NCBI RefSeq assembly: GCF_900116515.1 | Contig: NZ_FPBA01000003.1 | Span: forward strand, 1 to 64,000 | DNA from: Geodermatophilus amargosae | GTDB lineage: Bacteria > Actinomycetota > Actinomycetes > Mycobacteriales > Geodermatophilaceae | Direction: 5' to 3' | Length of the DNA stretch: 64,000 nt | Part shown: positions 50,014 through 58,688 of the stretch, piece by piece | Numbering within the stretch: the first letter of the stretch is position 1 | How the letters are laid out: every line of letters starts with the position of its first letter | Made by a program: the position numbers and the translations under genes | Notes under the pieces: model-generated | Databases searched by the model: none | What the model was told of the DNA's origin: nothing | What the model saw: the letters and a program-made list of their open reading frames with translations, nothing else

Positions 50014-50426
50014 CCTCCCCCGACGTCACGGCCACCCGGGTGCAGGCCGTCCTCGACATCCCGCTGCACCGGCACCTGGGCATGCAGCTGCGCGACCCCG
50101 CGCACCCGCCGGCCGGCATCTGGTTCCCCGTCGACGAGGCAGCGCAGAACCAGGCCGCGCTGCTGCACGGCGGCGTCGTCTACACCTTCCTCGACGTCGC
50201 GGCGTTCCTCGCGCTGCTGCCCTCCCTGGGGACGCGCGAGCACGCGGTCACCCACGACCTCACCGCCTCGCTGCTGCGGCCGGTCCCCGCCGGCGCGCGG
50301 GTCGACCTCACCGGCTCGGTGCTGCGCCGCGGCCGGGCGGTGGCGTTCCTGCGCTCCGAGGCGACGGTGGACGGCGTCCTCGTCGCCTCGGCGCAGGTCA
50401 CGAAGTCGATCGTCCCGATCGGCTGA
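50010..50426 (+). CDS. PaaI-type hotdog thioesterase
   Basis: The 138-residue hotdog-fold protein shows QNQAALLHGGVVYTFLDVAAFLAL, with the HGG and acidic residue of PaaI/YbgC-like thioesterases, and the sheet VTHDLTASLLRPVPAGARVDLTG. Such enzymes hydrolyse aryl- or acyl-CoA thioesters and act as salvage enzymes in CoA-ester pathways. GTG at 50010 overlaps the upstream stop. It fits the acyl-CoA and catabolic genes that follow. Confidence 0.88.
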   Translation: MTSPDVTATRVQAVLDIPLHRHLGMQLRDPAHPPAGIWFPVDEAAQNQAALLHGGVVYTFLDVAAFLALLPSLGTREHAVTHDLTASLLRPVPAGARVDLTGSVLRRGRAVAFLRSEATVDGVLVASAQVTKSIVPIG

Positions 50427-50542
50427 CCGCCGGAGCGCTCCACGGGACGCCGGACCCGACCGGCCTCACCGCACGCTGCCCGACCGCGCGCTGCGGGGTG
50501 AGGTCGGGCACCACGCCGTGAGGGTCGTGGGCCGAGGCGCAC

Positions 50543-51817
50543 TCACCACAGGGACATGGAGCGGGTGAAGATCCCCGCGACGTCGTCCTCGGTCACCTCC
50601 CGCGGGGAGGTGGCCAGCAGCCGCTGCTGCTTCATCGTGCCCTCGACCAGGTCGGGGACGTCGCCCTCGCCGAACCCGACCGCGGCGATCCCGTTGGGGA
50701 TGTCGATGTCGCGCATCAGGTCGGTGAGCACGGTGGGCAGGAACTCCGCCGCGTTCTCGGGTTCCCCGGCGTTGGGCGCGAGCAGCTTCGCCGCGCGGAC
50801 GTGCCGCTCGGGCGAGGCCTCGAAGGTGAACCGGAAGGCCTCCGGCGCGGTCAGCGCCACCGACATCCCGTGCGGCACCATCGGCTCGTCGGCCGGGTAG
50901 TCCTTCGGGTGGAAGTCCTTCACCTGCCCGGCGATCGGGTAGGCGTTGGCGTGCGGGATGTGCACGCCGGCGTTGCCGAAGCCCATCCCCGCGAAGGTCG
51001 CCGCCATGGCCATGTCCGCGCGCGCCTGGACGTCGTCGCCGTGCCGCACCGCCCGCCGGAACGACCCGGCGAGCAGGGTCAGCGCCTTCTCCGACCACAT
51101 GTCCGAGATCGGGTTGGACCCGCAGTAGGGCACCCGCTGCTCGGGGGCCTTGCGGTCGTAGGTGGTGTACCAGCGCGCCGTGTAGCTCTCCAGCGCGTGG
51201 CAGAGGATGTCCATCCCCGAGGCCGCCGTGACGCCGGGCGGCTGGGTGAGCGTCAGGTCGGGGTCGATGACGGCGAGGGTGGGCCGCAGCCGCGCGTGGC
51301 TGATCCCGCTCTTCACCCGCTGCGCGATCACGTCCATCACGCAGATCGTGGTGCTCTCCGACCCGGTGCCCGTCGTCGTCGGGACGGCGACCAGCGGCTT
51401 GAGCGGCTCGGACGGCGCCTGCCCCTTCCCCACCGGCACGTTGACGTAGTCCATGAGCTCGCCGGGGTTGGTGGTCAGGAGGTTGATCGCCTTGGCGGTG
51501 TCGATGCTCGACCCGCCCCCGACGGCGACGAACGCGTCCCACGGCCCCGAGGAGCGCGCGTCCTCGATCGCCTGCGTCAGGCTGACGTCGGTCGGCTCGA
51601 CGTGCACGCCGTCGTAGACGCGCGCCTCGATGTCGAAGCGGGCCATCTGGTCGGCCACCCGCTGGGGCAGCCCGGTGGCCGCCACGCCGGGGTCGGTGAC
51701 CACCAGCACGCGTCGCACGCCGTACCGGCTGAGGTCGAAGCCGATCTCGTCGGACGCGCCGCTGCCGAACTTCAGCTGCGGCGCGCCATAGGTGAACACG
51801 GACTCGGGGCTGGTCAT
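50543..51817 (-). CDS. Iron-containing alcohol dehydrogenase, hydroxyacid-oxoacid transhydrogenase-like
   Basis: The 424-residue group III dehydrogenase has FAVGGGSSIDTAKAINLL (cofactor), VAVPTTTGTGSESTTICV, and metal-binding histidines in GMDILCHALESYT and MVPHGMSVALTAP. Length and the insert around TYDRKAPEQRVPYCGSNP match the ADHFE1/HOT type, which passes hydride between a hydroxyacid and 2-oxoglutarate. Other iron dehydrogenases remain possible. ATG at 51817 follows GAGGAG. It is divergent from the cyclase/ligase pair. Confidence 0.88.
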   Translation of the reverse strand: MTSPESVFTYGAPQLKFGSGASDEIGFDLSRYGVRRVLVVTDPGVAATGLPQRVADQMARFDIEARVYDGVHVEPTDVSLTQAIEDARSSGPWDAFVAVGGGSSIDTAKAINLLTTNPGELMDYVNVPVGKGQAPSEPLKPLVAVPTTTGTGSESTTICVMDVIAQRVKSGISHARLRPTLAVIDPDLTLTQPPGVTAASGMDILCHALESYTARWYTTYDRKAPEQRVPYCGSNPISDMWSEKALTLLAGSFRRAVRHGDDVQARADMAMAATFAGMGFGNAGVHIPHANAYPIAGQVKDFHPKDYPADEPMVPHGMSVALTAPEAFRFTFEASPERHVRAAKLLAPNAGEPENAAEFLPTVLTDLMRDIDIPNGIAAVGFGEGDVPDLVEGTMKQQRLLATSPREVTEDDVAGIFTRSMSLW

Positions 51818-51949
51818 GGCGCGCTCCTCGGGCAGGCGGAGGGATCCGGTTGCAGGGATCGTTGCACCCGCCTTGTGGCGGGGACCACAGCGCGGCAGGG
51901 TCGGGTGCACGCGCCAACCGTTCCCCTCCGTCTTCCCCTGGAGCCACCT

Positions 51950-52921
51950 GTGACCGCAGAGCCCGAGACCACCGCCGTCCCCTCCCTCGACGACCTGCTC
52001 GCCGACTCACCGTCCAACTGGGGCAAGTGGGGTGACGACGACGAGGTCGGCAGCCTGAACTACCTCGGCCCCGAGCAGGTGCTCGCCGCCGTCGGCCTCG
52101 TCCGGCAGGGCAAGGTCTTCACGCTGCAGCGCCTGATCGGCGACCCCAAGGGCGATCCGGTGTGGCCCGGGCGCACGCCGGCCGAGCGCACCCAGATCCT
52201 CGACGAGTCCACCTGGGACTCGCCCGACGCGCCGCAGTACCCCGGCGGCCTGCACTACGCCGACGACAAGATCAACGCCTTCCTGCAGGGCTCCACGCAG
52301 TACGACGGCCTGGGCCACGTCTGGTACGGCGGCAAGATCTGGAACGGCTTCGACGCGCGGACCACGGTGGGCGGCCTGGACAAGGCCAGCGTCGAGCCGA
52401 TCGCCCAGCGCGGCGTCGTCGGCCGGTACGTGCTGCTGGACATGGCCCGCTTCCGCGGCAAGCCGACGCTGGACAAGGGCGAGACCTTCACCCACCAGGA
52501 CCTGCTGGAGTGCGCCGCCGCCCAGGGCGTGGAGATCCGCAAGCGCGACATCCTCGTCCTGCGGACCAACTTCCTGCAGCTGTTCTTCGAGCAGGGCGAG
52601 GCCTTCTACGAGGGCTTCAACGAGCCGGGCCTGGTCTACAGCCCCGAGCTGGTGCAGTGGTTCCAGGACATGGAGATCCCCAACCTGGTCACCGACACGA
52701 TCGCCAACGAGGTCACCACCGACCCGAACAACGGCGTCGCGCTGGTCCTGCACAACGCGCTCATGCGCAACCTCGGGGTGACCCTCACCGAGATCGCCGA
52801 CCTCGAGGCGCTGGCCGACGACTCCGCCGAGGACGGCCAGTACGAAGGCCTCTACGTGGCCGCGCCGCTCAAGGTGCACAAGGGCAGCGGCTCGCCGGTC
52901 AACCCCGTCGTCCTCAAGTAG
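51950..52921 (+). CDS. Cyclase-family metalloprotein (kynurenine formamidase-like fold)
   Basis: The 323-residue protein is of the Cyclase family: DDDEVGSLNYLGPEQVLAAVGLVRQGKVFTL at the start, STQYDGLGHVWYGGKIWNG at the metal site and GVEIRKRDILVLRTNF in the barrel. The site reads QYDGLGH instead of the HxGTHxDxPxH of kynurenine formamidase, a variant known in larger, uncharacterised members. GTG at 51950 has GGAG six bases upstream. It is followed after 6 bp by an acyl-CoA synthetase gene, so the two probably act in one pathway, perhaps hydrolysing a cyclic compound whose acid is then CoA-activated. Confidence 0.87.
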   Translation: MTAEPETTAVPSLDDLLADSPSNWGKWGDDDEVGSLNYLGPEQVLAAVGLVRQGKVFTLQRLIGDPKGDPVWPGRTPAERTQILDESTWDSPDAPQYPGGLHYADDKINAFLQGSTQYDGLGHVWYGGKIWNGFDARTTVGGLDKASVEPIAQRGVVGRYVLLDMARFRGKPTLDKGETFTHQDLLECAAAQGVEIRKRDILVLRTNFLQLFFEQGEAFYEGFNEPGLVYSPELVQWFQDMEIPNLVTDTIANEVTTDPNNGVALVLHNALMRNLGVTLTEIADLEALADDSAEDGQYEGLYVAAPLKVHKGSGSPVNPVVLK

Positions 52922-52927
52922 GCCGCC

Positions 52928-54577
52928 GTGAGCGTCTACGACGAGCGGCCCTGGCTGGCCCTCTACGGCGACCAGCCGGCCGACTACGAGATCGAGTTCG
53001 ACGACGCCCTGTCGATGTTCCGGGCGGGCGTGCAGCGGGACCCCGACGGCGACGCGCTGCGCTACTTCGACGGCACCGTCGTCCGCCGTGAGCTCGACGA
53101 GATGACCGACGCGCTGGCGGCCGGCCTGCTGGCGTCGGGCTTCCGGCCGGGTGACCGGCTGGCGGTCTACCTGCAGAACGTGCCGCAGTTCGTCATGGCC
53201 ATGGTCGCCACCTGGAAGGCCGGCGGCGTCATGGTGTCGATCAACCCGATGAGCCGGACCCGGGAGCTGTCCTACCTGCTCGCCGACTCCGGGGCGACGG
53301 TGCTGCTCTCCCTCGACACGCTCTACGACGAGGTGGCGCGCGACGTCGTCCCCAAGACCGACGTGCGGCTGGTGCTCACCACCAGCGGGCTGGACCTGCA
53401 GACCCGCGACGACGAGCGGCTGTTCGCCGGCGTGCAGCGCCAGCGGCACGAGGGCACCACCGACCTGCTGGAGTTCATCGCGGAGCACCGCGGCCAGACC
53501 CCGCCGCCGGTGACCCTGGGCGCGGACGACGTCGCGTTCCTGACCTACACGTCGGGGACGACGGGCGTGCCCAAGGGCGCGATGAACACCCACCGCAACG
53601 TCGTCTTCACCGCGCAGGTCTACCGGGACTGGGTGCACGCCGGGCGCGACGGCGCGATCTTCGGCGTCGCCCCGCTGTTCCACATCACCGGCCTGATCGG
53701 CCACGTGGCGGTGAGCATGCTGGTGCCGGCGCCGCTGGTGCTGGCCTACCGGTTCGAGCCGCAGGTGGTGCTCGACGCGTTCCTCGAGCACCGGCCGGCC
53801 TTCACCATCGGCGCGATCACGGCGTTCAGCGCGCTGCTCAACGCCCCCGGGTTCAGCAAGGAGCACTTCGCCTCGTTCACGTCGATCTACTCCGGTGGCG
53901 CGGCGATCTCCCCGTCCGCCGAGCGCGGGTTCCTGGAGGCCACCGGCAAGCAGGTGCACAACGCCTACGGCCTCACCGAGACGACGTCGCCGATGACGGT
54001 GACGCCGTTCGGGTCGCCCTCGCCGGTGGACCCGACCTCGGGCGCGCTGTCGGTCGGGGTGCCCGCGCCCAACACGATCGTCCGGATCCAGGGCGACGAC
54101 GGGCAGGACCTGCCGCTGGGCGAGGTGGGCGAGATCGTGGCCGACGGCCCGCAGGTGGTGGCCGGCTACTGGGGCAAGCCGGAGGAGACGGCGGCCGGCC
54201 TGCCCGGCGGGGCGCTGAAGAGCGGCGACGTCGGGTTCATGGACCCCCAGGGCTGGGTGTTCATCGTCGACCGCAAGAAGGACATGATCAACGCCTCGGG
54301 CTACAAGGTGTGGCCGCGCGAGGTCGAGGACGTCCTGGCCGAGCACCCCGCCGTCTGCGAGTCGGCCGTCGTCGGCGTCCCGGACGAGAAGCGCGGGGAG
54401 ACGGTCAAGGCGTTCGTCAGCCTCAAGCCGGGGGCGAGCGTGACCCCGGAGGAGCTGATCGCGCACTGCAAGGAGCGGATGGCCGCCTACAAGTACCCGC
54501 GCAGCATCGAGCTGCTCGACGAGCTGCCGAAGACGGTCACCGGGAAGATCCTCCGGCGCGAGCTCCGGGAGACCTGA
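52928..54577 (+). CDS. Acyl-CoA synthetase (AMP-dependent ligase)
   Basis: The 549-residue ANL-family ligase shows TYTSGTTGVPKGAMNTH, the AYGLTETTSP adenine motif, SGDVGFMDPQGWVFIVDRKKD at the hinge and the catalytic Lys in TVTGKILRRELR. It forms an acyl-CoA from a carboxylic acid, ATP and CoA. GTG at 52928 lies 6 bp after the cyclase stop, so the genes are one operon. It is not a close copy of the ligase at 1108, which has a different N-terminal half. A terminator hairpin follows at 54583. Confidence 0.92.
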   Translation: MSVYDERPWLALYGDQPADYEIEFDDALSMFRAGVQRDPDGDALRYFDGTVVRRELDEMTDALAAGLLASGFRPGDRLAVYLQNVPQFVMAMVATWKAGGVMVSINPMSRTRELSYLLADSGATVLLSLDTLYDEVARDVVPKTDVRLVLTTSGLDLQTRDDERLFAGVQRQRHEGTTDLLEFIAEHRGQTPPPVTLGADDVAFLTYTSGTTGVPKGAMNTHRNVVFTAQVYRDWVHAGRDGAIFGVAPLFHITGLIGHVAVSMLVPAPLVLAYRFEPQVVLDAFLEHRPAFTIGAITAFSALLNAPGFSKEHFASFTSIYSGGAAISPSAERGFLEATGKQVHNAYGLTETTSPMTVTPFGSPSPVDPTSGALSVGVPAPNTIVRIQGDDGQDLPLGEVGEIVADGPQVVAGYWGKPEETAAGLPGGALKSGDVGFMDPQGWVFIVDRKKDMINASGYKVWPREVEDVLAEHPAVCESAVVGVPDEKRGETVKAFVSLKPGASVTPEELIAHCKERMAAYKYPRSIELLDELPKTVTGKILRRELRET

Positions 54578-55487
54578 GCGGCGCCGGTCCCCGCGGCGGG
54601 CGTCCGTCGCGGGGACCGGCGCGGCCGGGCCAGGCGGCCCGGGCGCCGAACGCGCCGGTGCCGACGACGGCGACGAGGACGCCGACGTAGGCCCACAGCC
54701 AGGGGTCGTCGGCCTCCACCAGGGGCCGGTACCAGACCACCACCACGAGCTCCAGCACCCCGAAGACGGTGTACGCGACGCCGGCGACGAACTGCCGGCC
54801 GAGGTCGCGCGCACGGACGACCAGCGCCGCGGCGAAGCCGAGGGCGAGCAGCCACGCGCCGATCACCTGGGCGCTGAGCGGGGTGACCTCCCAGGGCCAG
54901 AAGGTCGCGACGGTCTCGACGTGGTGGTGGACGGCGAGCCCGCCCGCGAAGAGGGCGACGCCCGCCGCGCCCATCAGCGCCCCCTCGACCGCCAGGAGCC
55001 CGGTCAGCCAGCGCGGGATCGGCCGCAGCGCCGCCGGACGCGCGCCGCGGCGGATCTCCTGCCCGAGGACCACCAGCAGGCACAGGGCCGGGACGACGAG
55101 GTAGACGCCCAGCCACGTCCAGGCCACCGCCCGCGCGACCGGCCCGCCGGTGAGCAGGTGGAGGCGGTGCGTGTGGATCAGCGTCGCGGCGAGGGTCAGG
55201 ACGGTGAAGACGGCGACCGTGAGCACCGGGACGCGGATCGCGCTCCAGCGGTCCTGCCGGAGCGAGAGCGCCGACAGCACCGCGCCCGCGCCGTAGGCGG
55301 CACCGAGGAAGGCGGCGGTCGCCTCGGTGGAGATCGTCCAGGCCCAGTACCGGTCGGCGACGTCGGCCAGCACGAACAGCTGGTTGACCGCGAGCAGGGT
55401 CAGCACCAGGAAGGCGGCCAGCAGCCACCTCGTGCCCCGGCGGATCTCCTCGCCGGAGTCCGGCACCTCCGCGTCGACCGTCCCCAT
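54537..55487 (-). CDS. Polytopic membrane protein of unknown function
   Basis: The 316-residue protein has about eight membrane segments: WLLAAFLVLTLLAVNQLFVL, a long second pair, VLTVAVFTVLTLAATLI, the pair VAWTWLGVYLVVPALCLLVVL and several more to residue 285. A basic Pro/Gly-rich C-terminal tail follows. No family recognised. ATG at 55487 is chosen. The tail overlaps the convergent acyl-CoA synthetase gene by 41 bp and includes that gene's terminator hairpin, which is unusual. Confidence 0.72.
   Translation of the reverse strand: MGTVDAEVPDSGEEIRRGTRWLLAAFLVLTLLAVNQLFVLADVADRYWAWTISTEATAAFLGAAYGAGAVLSALSLRQDRWSAIRVPVLTVAVFTVLTLAATLIHTHRLHLLTGGPVARAVAWTWLGVYLVVPALCLLVVLGQEIRRGARPAALRPIPRWLTGLLAVEGALMGAAGVALFAGGLAVHHHVETVATFWPWEVTPLSAQVIGAWLLALGFAAALVVRARDLGRQFVAGVAYTVFGVLELVVVVWYRPLVEADDPWLWAYVGVLVAVVGTGAFGARAAWPGRAGPRDGRPPRGPAPLRSPGARAGGSSR
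54583..54620 (+). terminator. 13-bp hairpin after the acyl-CoA synthetase gene
   Basis: Bases 54583-54595 and 54608-54620 are exact reverse complements around a 12-base loop, starting 6 bases after the synthetase stop. It lies inside the 3' coding end of the convergent membrane-protein gene. Confidence 0.7.
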
Positions 55488-55581
55488 CGGCTGCCGCCCG
55501 TCGATCCCCCCCGCCACAGGCTGGCGCCTCCCCGCGGCAGCAACCAGGGTCCTGGGTCCCCTGCCGGTCCGGCCCGCCCGG

Positions 55582-56385
55582 TCAGCGCGCCAGGGGGCGC
55601 AGCGTCTCGGTCCACACGTCCCAGCCGAGCCGGACGACCAGCGCCGACACCACGACGAGGAACACCGCGCGGACGAAGCCGGTGCCACGGCGGGTCGCCG
55701 TCCGGGAGCCGAGGTACCCGCCGAGCGTGTTGGCCGCGGCGAGCAGCAGGCCCAGGCCCCAGACCACCGCCCCGTGCGGCACGAAGAACGCCAGCGCGCC
55801 CAGGTTGGTGGCGACGTTGACGATCTTGGCCTTCGCGCTGGCGTGCAGGAAGTCGTAGCCCAGCAGCGACACCAGGGCGAAGACGAGGAACGAGCCGGTG
55901 CCCGGCCCGAGGACGCCGTCGTAGAAGCCGATCACGGCGCCGATCCCCGCGGCCGTGCCGGAGTGCCGGCGGCCGGTGTGCCGCAGCGCCGTCACCTCGC
56001 CCAGCGAGGGCCGGAATGCGGTGAACACGGCGATGCCGACCAGCGCGACGACGATCACCGGCTTGAACACCGGAGCCGGCAGCAGCGCCGCCACCGACGC
56101 CCCGCCGAACGACGCGGCCAGGGCGACGGCGGCCATGGGCAGCGCCGTGCGCAGGTCGGGGTGCACGCGCCGCTGGTAGGTGACCGCGCTGGTCGTCGTC
56201 CCGAAGACCGACGCCAGCTTGTTGGTGGCCAGCGCCTGCACCGGCGCGAGCCCCGGCACCAGCAGCAGGGCGGGCAGCTGGATCAGCCCGCCGCCGCCCA
56301 CGACGGCGTCGACCCAGCCCGCCGCCAGGGCGGCGACCAGGACGAACGCGAGGATCGACGGCGTCAGGCCGTCCGGGAGCAGCAC
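55582..56385 (-). CDS. TSUP-family (TauE/SafE-like) membrane exporter
   Basis: The 267-residue protein has eight or so membrane segments with the TauE/SafE signatures AGWVDAVVGGGGLIQLPALLLV near the start and GFYDGVLGPGTGSFLVFALV in the second half, two related halves. Family members move sulfite, sulfoacetate and other sulfur or organic anions. The start at GTG 56385 has GGGAGG upstream; a TTG at 56421 would add 12 residues without a ribosome site. Substrate unknown. Confidence 0.9.
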   Translation of the reverse strand: MLLPDGLTPSILAFVLVAALAAGWVDAVVGGGGLIQLPALLLVPGLAPVQALATNKLASVFGTTTSAVTYQRRVHPDLRTALPMAAVALAASFGGASVAALLPAPVFKPVIVVALVGIAVFTAFRPSLGEVTALRHTGRRHSGTAAGIGAVIGFYDGVLGPGTGSFLVFALVSLLGYDFLHASAKAKIVNVATNLGALAFFVPHGAVVWGLGLLLAAANTLGGYLGSRTATRRGTGFVRAVFLVVVSALVVRLGWDVWTETLRPLAR

Positions 56386-56471
56386 GGGGACCGAGCCTCC
56401 CCCAGCGACGCGGAGACGCAACGGCCGGGTCCTGCGTCGCGGGTCCTGCGGGGACGGCGGGAGGATGTGCC

Positions 56472-57437
56472 ATGGCGCGCACTCGGCAGGAGGGGCCCGC
56501 GGCCAGCGCCGCCGGCTCCCCGCACCGGATGTCGGCCCGCGACTGGCGCCGGGTGCTGCGCCGCGTCGGCGCGCAGGTGCTCGGCGAGCGGCTCATGGTC
56601 CAGGCGTCGGCGGTGGCGTTCTTCGCGGTGCTGTCCCTCGCCCCGGTGCTGGTCACGGCGGTGTCGGTCTACGGCGTGGTGAACACCCCGGAGGAGGCGC
56701 TCGAGGAGCTCTCCGGGCTGGTGCGCATGCTGCCGCCGGACCTGCAGTCGCTGGTCGCCGACCAGCTGACGTCGATCGCCGCCGCCTCGACGCAGGTGCT
56801 CACCCTGCGCGGTCTGGCCGGGCTCGTCGCCGCGCTGTGGACGGCGACGACGGCGATGACCTACCTCGTCGACGGCCTGACCCTCGCCTACCGCGAGACC
56901 GAGTCGCGCGGCTTCCTGCGCCGCAGCGGCCAGGCACTGGTCCTCGTGCTCGGCGGCGCGGTCCTGCTGGCCGGGATCATCGCGCTCGGCGGGGTCGTCT
57001 CCGGCGCCCTCCACGGAGCGCCGGGCCCCGTCCGCGCCGTCGTCCCCGCGCTGTCCTGGGTCGCGGCCGCCGTCCTGATGTCGGCGGTGCTCGCAGTCCT
57101 CTACCGGTTCGGGCCGGACCGCAAGCAGGCCCGCTGGCGCTGGGTCACCCCGGGCTCGTCGGCCGCGACGCTGCTGTGGCTGGCCTCGACGATCGGCTTC
57201 TTCGCCTACGTGCAGGGCCTCGGCGACTACCAGTCGACCTACGGGTCGCTCGCCGGCGTCGCGATCAGCATGGTGTGGGTCTGGGTGACGGTCTTCCTGG
57301 TGATCGTCGGCGCGGCGGTGAACGCCGAGGCCGAGCGGCAGACCGTCCGGGACTCCACGGTGGGTCCCGAGCAGCCGCTCGGGGAACGCGGGGCGGTGGT
57401 CGCCGACGACGCGCCGCCCTTCCCCGGCGAGCGCTGA
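56472..57437 (+). CDS. YihY/virulence factor BrkB family membrane protein
   Basis: The 321-residue protein has six membrane segments and the family features AVAFFAVLSLAPVLVTAV, LWTATTAMTYLVDGLTLAY and FGPDRKQARWRWVTPGS, then YQSTYGSLAGVAISMVWVWV. These were once called ribonuclease BN but are membrane proteins of unknown role. ATG at 56472 follows GGGAGG. It is divergent from the TSUP gene and convergent with the riboswitch-controlled gene, whose stop lies 6 bp away. Confidence 0.93.
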   Translation: MARTRQEGPAASAAGSPHRMSARDWRRVLRRVGAQVLGERLMVQASAVAFFAVLSLAPVLVTAVSVYGVVNTPEEALEELSGLVRMLPPDLQSLVADQLTSIAAASTQVLTLRGLAGLVAALWTATTAMTYLVDGLTLAYRETESRGFLRRSGQALVLVLGGAVLLAGIIALGGVVSGALHGAPGPVRAVVPALSWVAAAVLMSAVLAVLYRFGPDRKQARWRWVTPGSSAATLLWLASTIGFFAYVQGLGDYQSTYGSLAGVAISMVWVWVTVFLVIVGAAVNAEAERQTVRDSTVGPEQPLGERGAVVADDAPPFPGER

Positions 57438-57443
57438 GGGCGC

Positions 57444-58406
57444 CTACGAGTAGTTCACGTGCACGTGGTCGTAGTGGTTGGCCGTCGTGCCGCCGCGGTC
57501 CTCCATCATCGACCAGGAGCCGTTCGGCGAGGACAGCATCCGCTGCTCCCAGATGAGGTAGTCGACGCCGAGCTCGTCCCAGTGCGCCCGGTGGTAGGCG
57601 ACGATCGCGTCACCGAGGGCGGCGTCGGTCATGACCATGTAGTCCAGGGCCAGGCCCGAGGGGTGCCCGCCGGGGTCGGCGGCGCTGGCGCGGGTGCCGC
57701 CGAGGGTGATGCCGGCGGCGCCGGGCACGTTGCTGACGACGACGTTCGCGGCGGCCTGCACCTGCGGCTTGACGCTGCCGGCCGTGTTGGTGATGCGCGC
57801 GACGACCGAGGCGGCGGTCGACGAAGCGACGGTCGCCGCACCCGGGGACTGCCCGCCGCCACCGGAGGCGGCCTCCTCGGTGTGCTCGGCCTCCTCCGCG
57901 GCGTGCTCCTCGGCCTCCTGTGCGGCGGCCTCCTGCGCGGCGGCCTCGGCAGCAGCGGCCTCGGCGGCAGCCGCGGCCTCGGCGGCGGCCTGCGCGGCGG
58001 CGGCCTCCTCGGCGGCGCGGGCGGCGGCCTCGGCCTCGGCGCGCTGCCGGTCGACCGTGGCCTGGTCGGCGGCTGCCTGTGACTGCTGTGCCGCGGTCTC
58101 GGCGGCCTCGCGGGTGCTCCGGGTGGCGGCGAGGTCCTCGAGCGGCTGCAGGTCGGCCGGGGCCTCGGCCGGGCCGGCCTGCGCCGGCAGCCCCAGCGCC
58201 TCGGCGACGGCGACCGACTCGCTCATCGTCCCGGCCTCGGCCGTGGCGACCGGCTGCGGGCCGACCAGGACGTTGACCAGGACGGCACCGGCGGCGGCCA
58301 CGCCCAGGTAGATCCCGGGACGGCGGCCGGCGAGCGGTCCGCGGCGGCGGTTGGAACGGTTCACCGGCGCGGCGGCGCGGCCGGACGTGGTGGTGCGGGG
58401 GTGCAT
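57444..58406 (-). CDS. Exported coiled-coil protein with C-terminal LAS (M15-like/ARB_07466) hydrolase domain
   Basis: The 320-residue protein has an N-terminal membrane or signal segment (about 31-50). A long alanine and glutamate coiled coil (about 95-180) and a Ser/Gly linker lead to a C-terminal zinc-peptidase-like domain (about 205-320). In that domain HPSGLALD carries His248 and Asp255, and the end has HYDHVHV. This resembles actinomycete cell-wall enzymes with an ARB_07466-type C-terminus. The mRNA leader contains a c-di-AMP (ydaO) riboswitch, a setting known for actinomycete cell-wall hydrolase genes such as rpfA. It probably cleaves or remodels peptidoglycan. Confidence 0.85.
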   Translation of the reverse strand: MHPRTTTSGRAAAPVNRSNRRRGPLAGRRPGIYLGVAAAGAVLVNVLVGPQPVATAEAGTMSESVAVAEALGLPAQAGPAEAPADLQPLEDLAATRSTREAAETAAQQSQAAADQATVDRQRAEAEAAARAAEEAAAAQAAAEAAAAAEAAAAEAAAQEAAAQEAEEHAAEEAEHTEEAASGGGGQSPGAATVASSTAASVVARITNTAGSVKPQVQAAANVVVSNVPGAAGITLGGTRASAADPGGHPSGLALDYMVMTDAALGDAIVAYHRAHWDELGVDYLIWEQRMLSSPNGSWSMMEDRGGTTANHYDHVHVNYS

Positions 58407-58423
58407 GGATCCGTCTCTCCCGT

Positions 58424-58562
58424 CAGCCGCCTACCGAGTTAGCTGACGGGTTCGGGCGGGAAGCAGCCCTACCTGCCCGGACGCACGGGTCCGGTGCGGG
58501 ATTCACCCCAGTACTGCGGTGGGTCCCCGGCTCGCCCTGAGGGCGACTCGGCGGCGACCGTC
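58424..58562 (-). ncRNA. ydaO/yuaA-type c-di-AMP riboswitch
   Basis: On the minus strand, within the leader of the cell-wall hydrolase gene, the conserved parts appear in order: GCCGAGTCGCC with AGCCGGGGACCCA, then GGGGTGAATCCC, then CTTCCCGCCCGAACCCGTCA (58442-58461), GCTAAC and GTAGGC, and a closing GACGGGAGAG. These are the hallmarks of the ydaO motif in actinomycetes. The aptamer ends about 18 bases before the start codon, so the ribosome site (GGAGAGA) is close enough for translational or transcriptional control. In known cases c-di-AMP turns expression off. Confidence 0.85.
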
Positions 58563-58601
58563 CGGGTCCCCGGACGGGGACAGGGCCGGACGGCCTCGGA
58601 C

Positions 58602-58631
58602 ACGGTAGCTGCCGTTACCCGCCCGTGACAA
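58602..58631 (-). promoter_or_regulatory. Promoter of the riboswitch-controlled gene
   Basis: Read on the minus strand, TTGTCA (58626-58631) and TACCGT (58602-58607) are separated by 18 bases. Transcription would start near 58595, giving a leader of about 190 nt that contains the whole aptamer. Confidence 0.65.
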
Positions 58632-58688
58632 TCGGCGGCCGGGGATCCGTGGCCGGGACCACGTCCGCGTCCGGTCCGCGGGCGGAGC

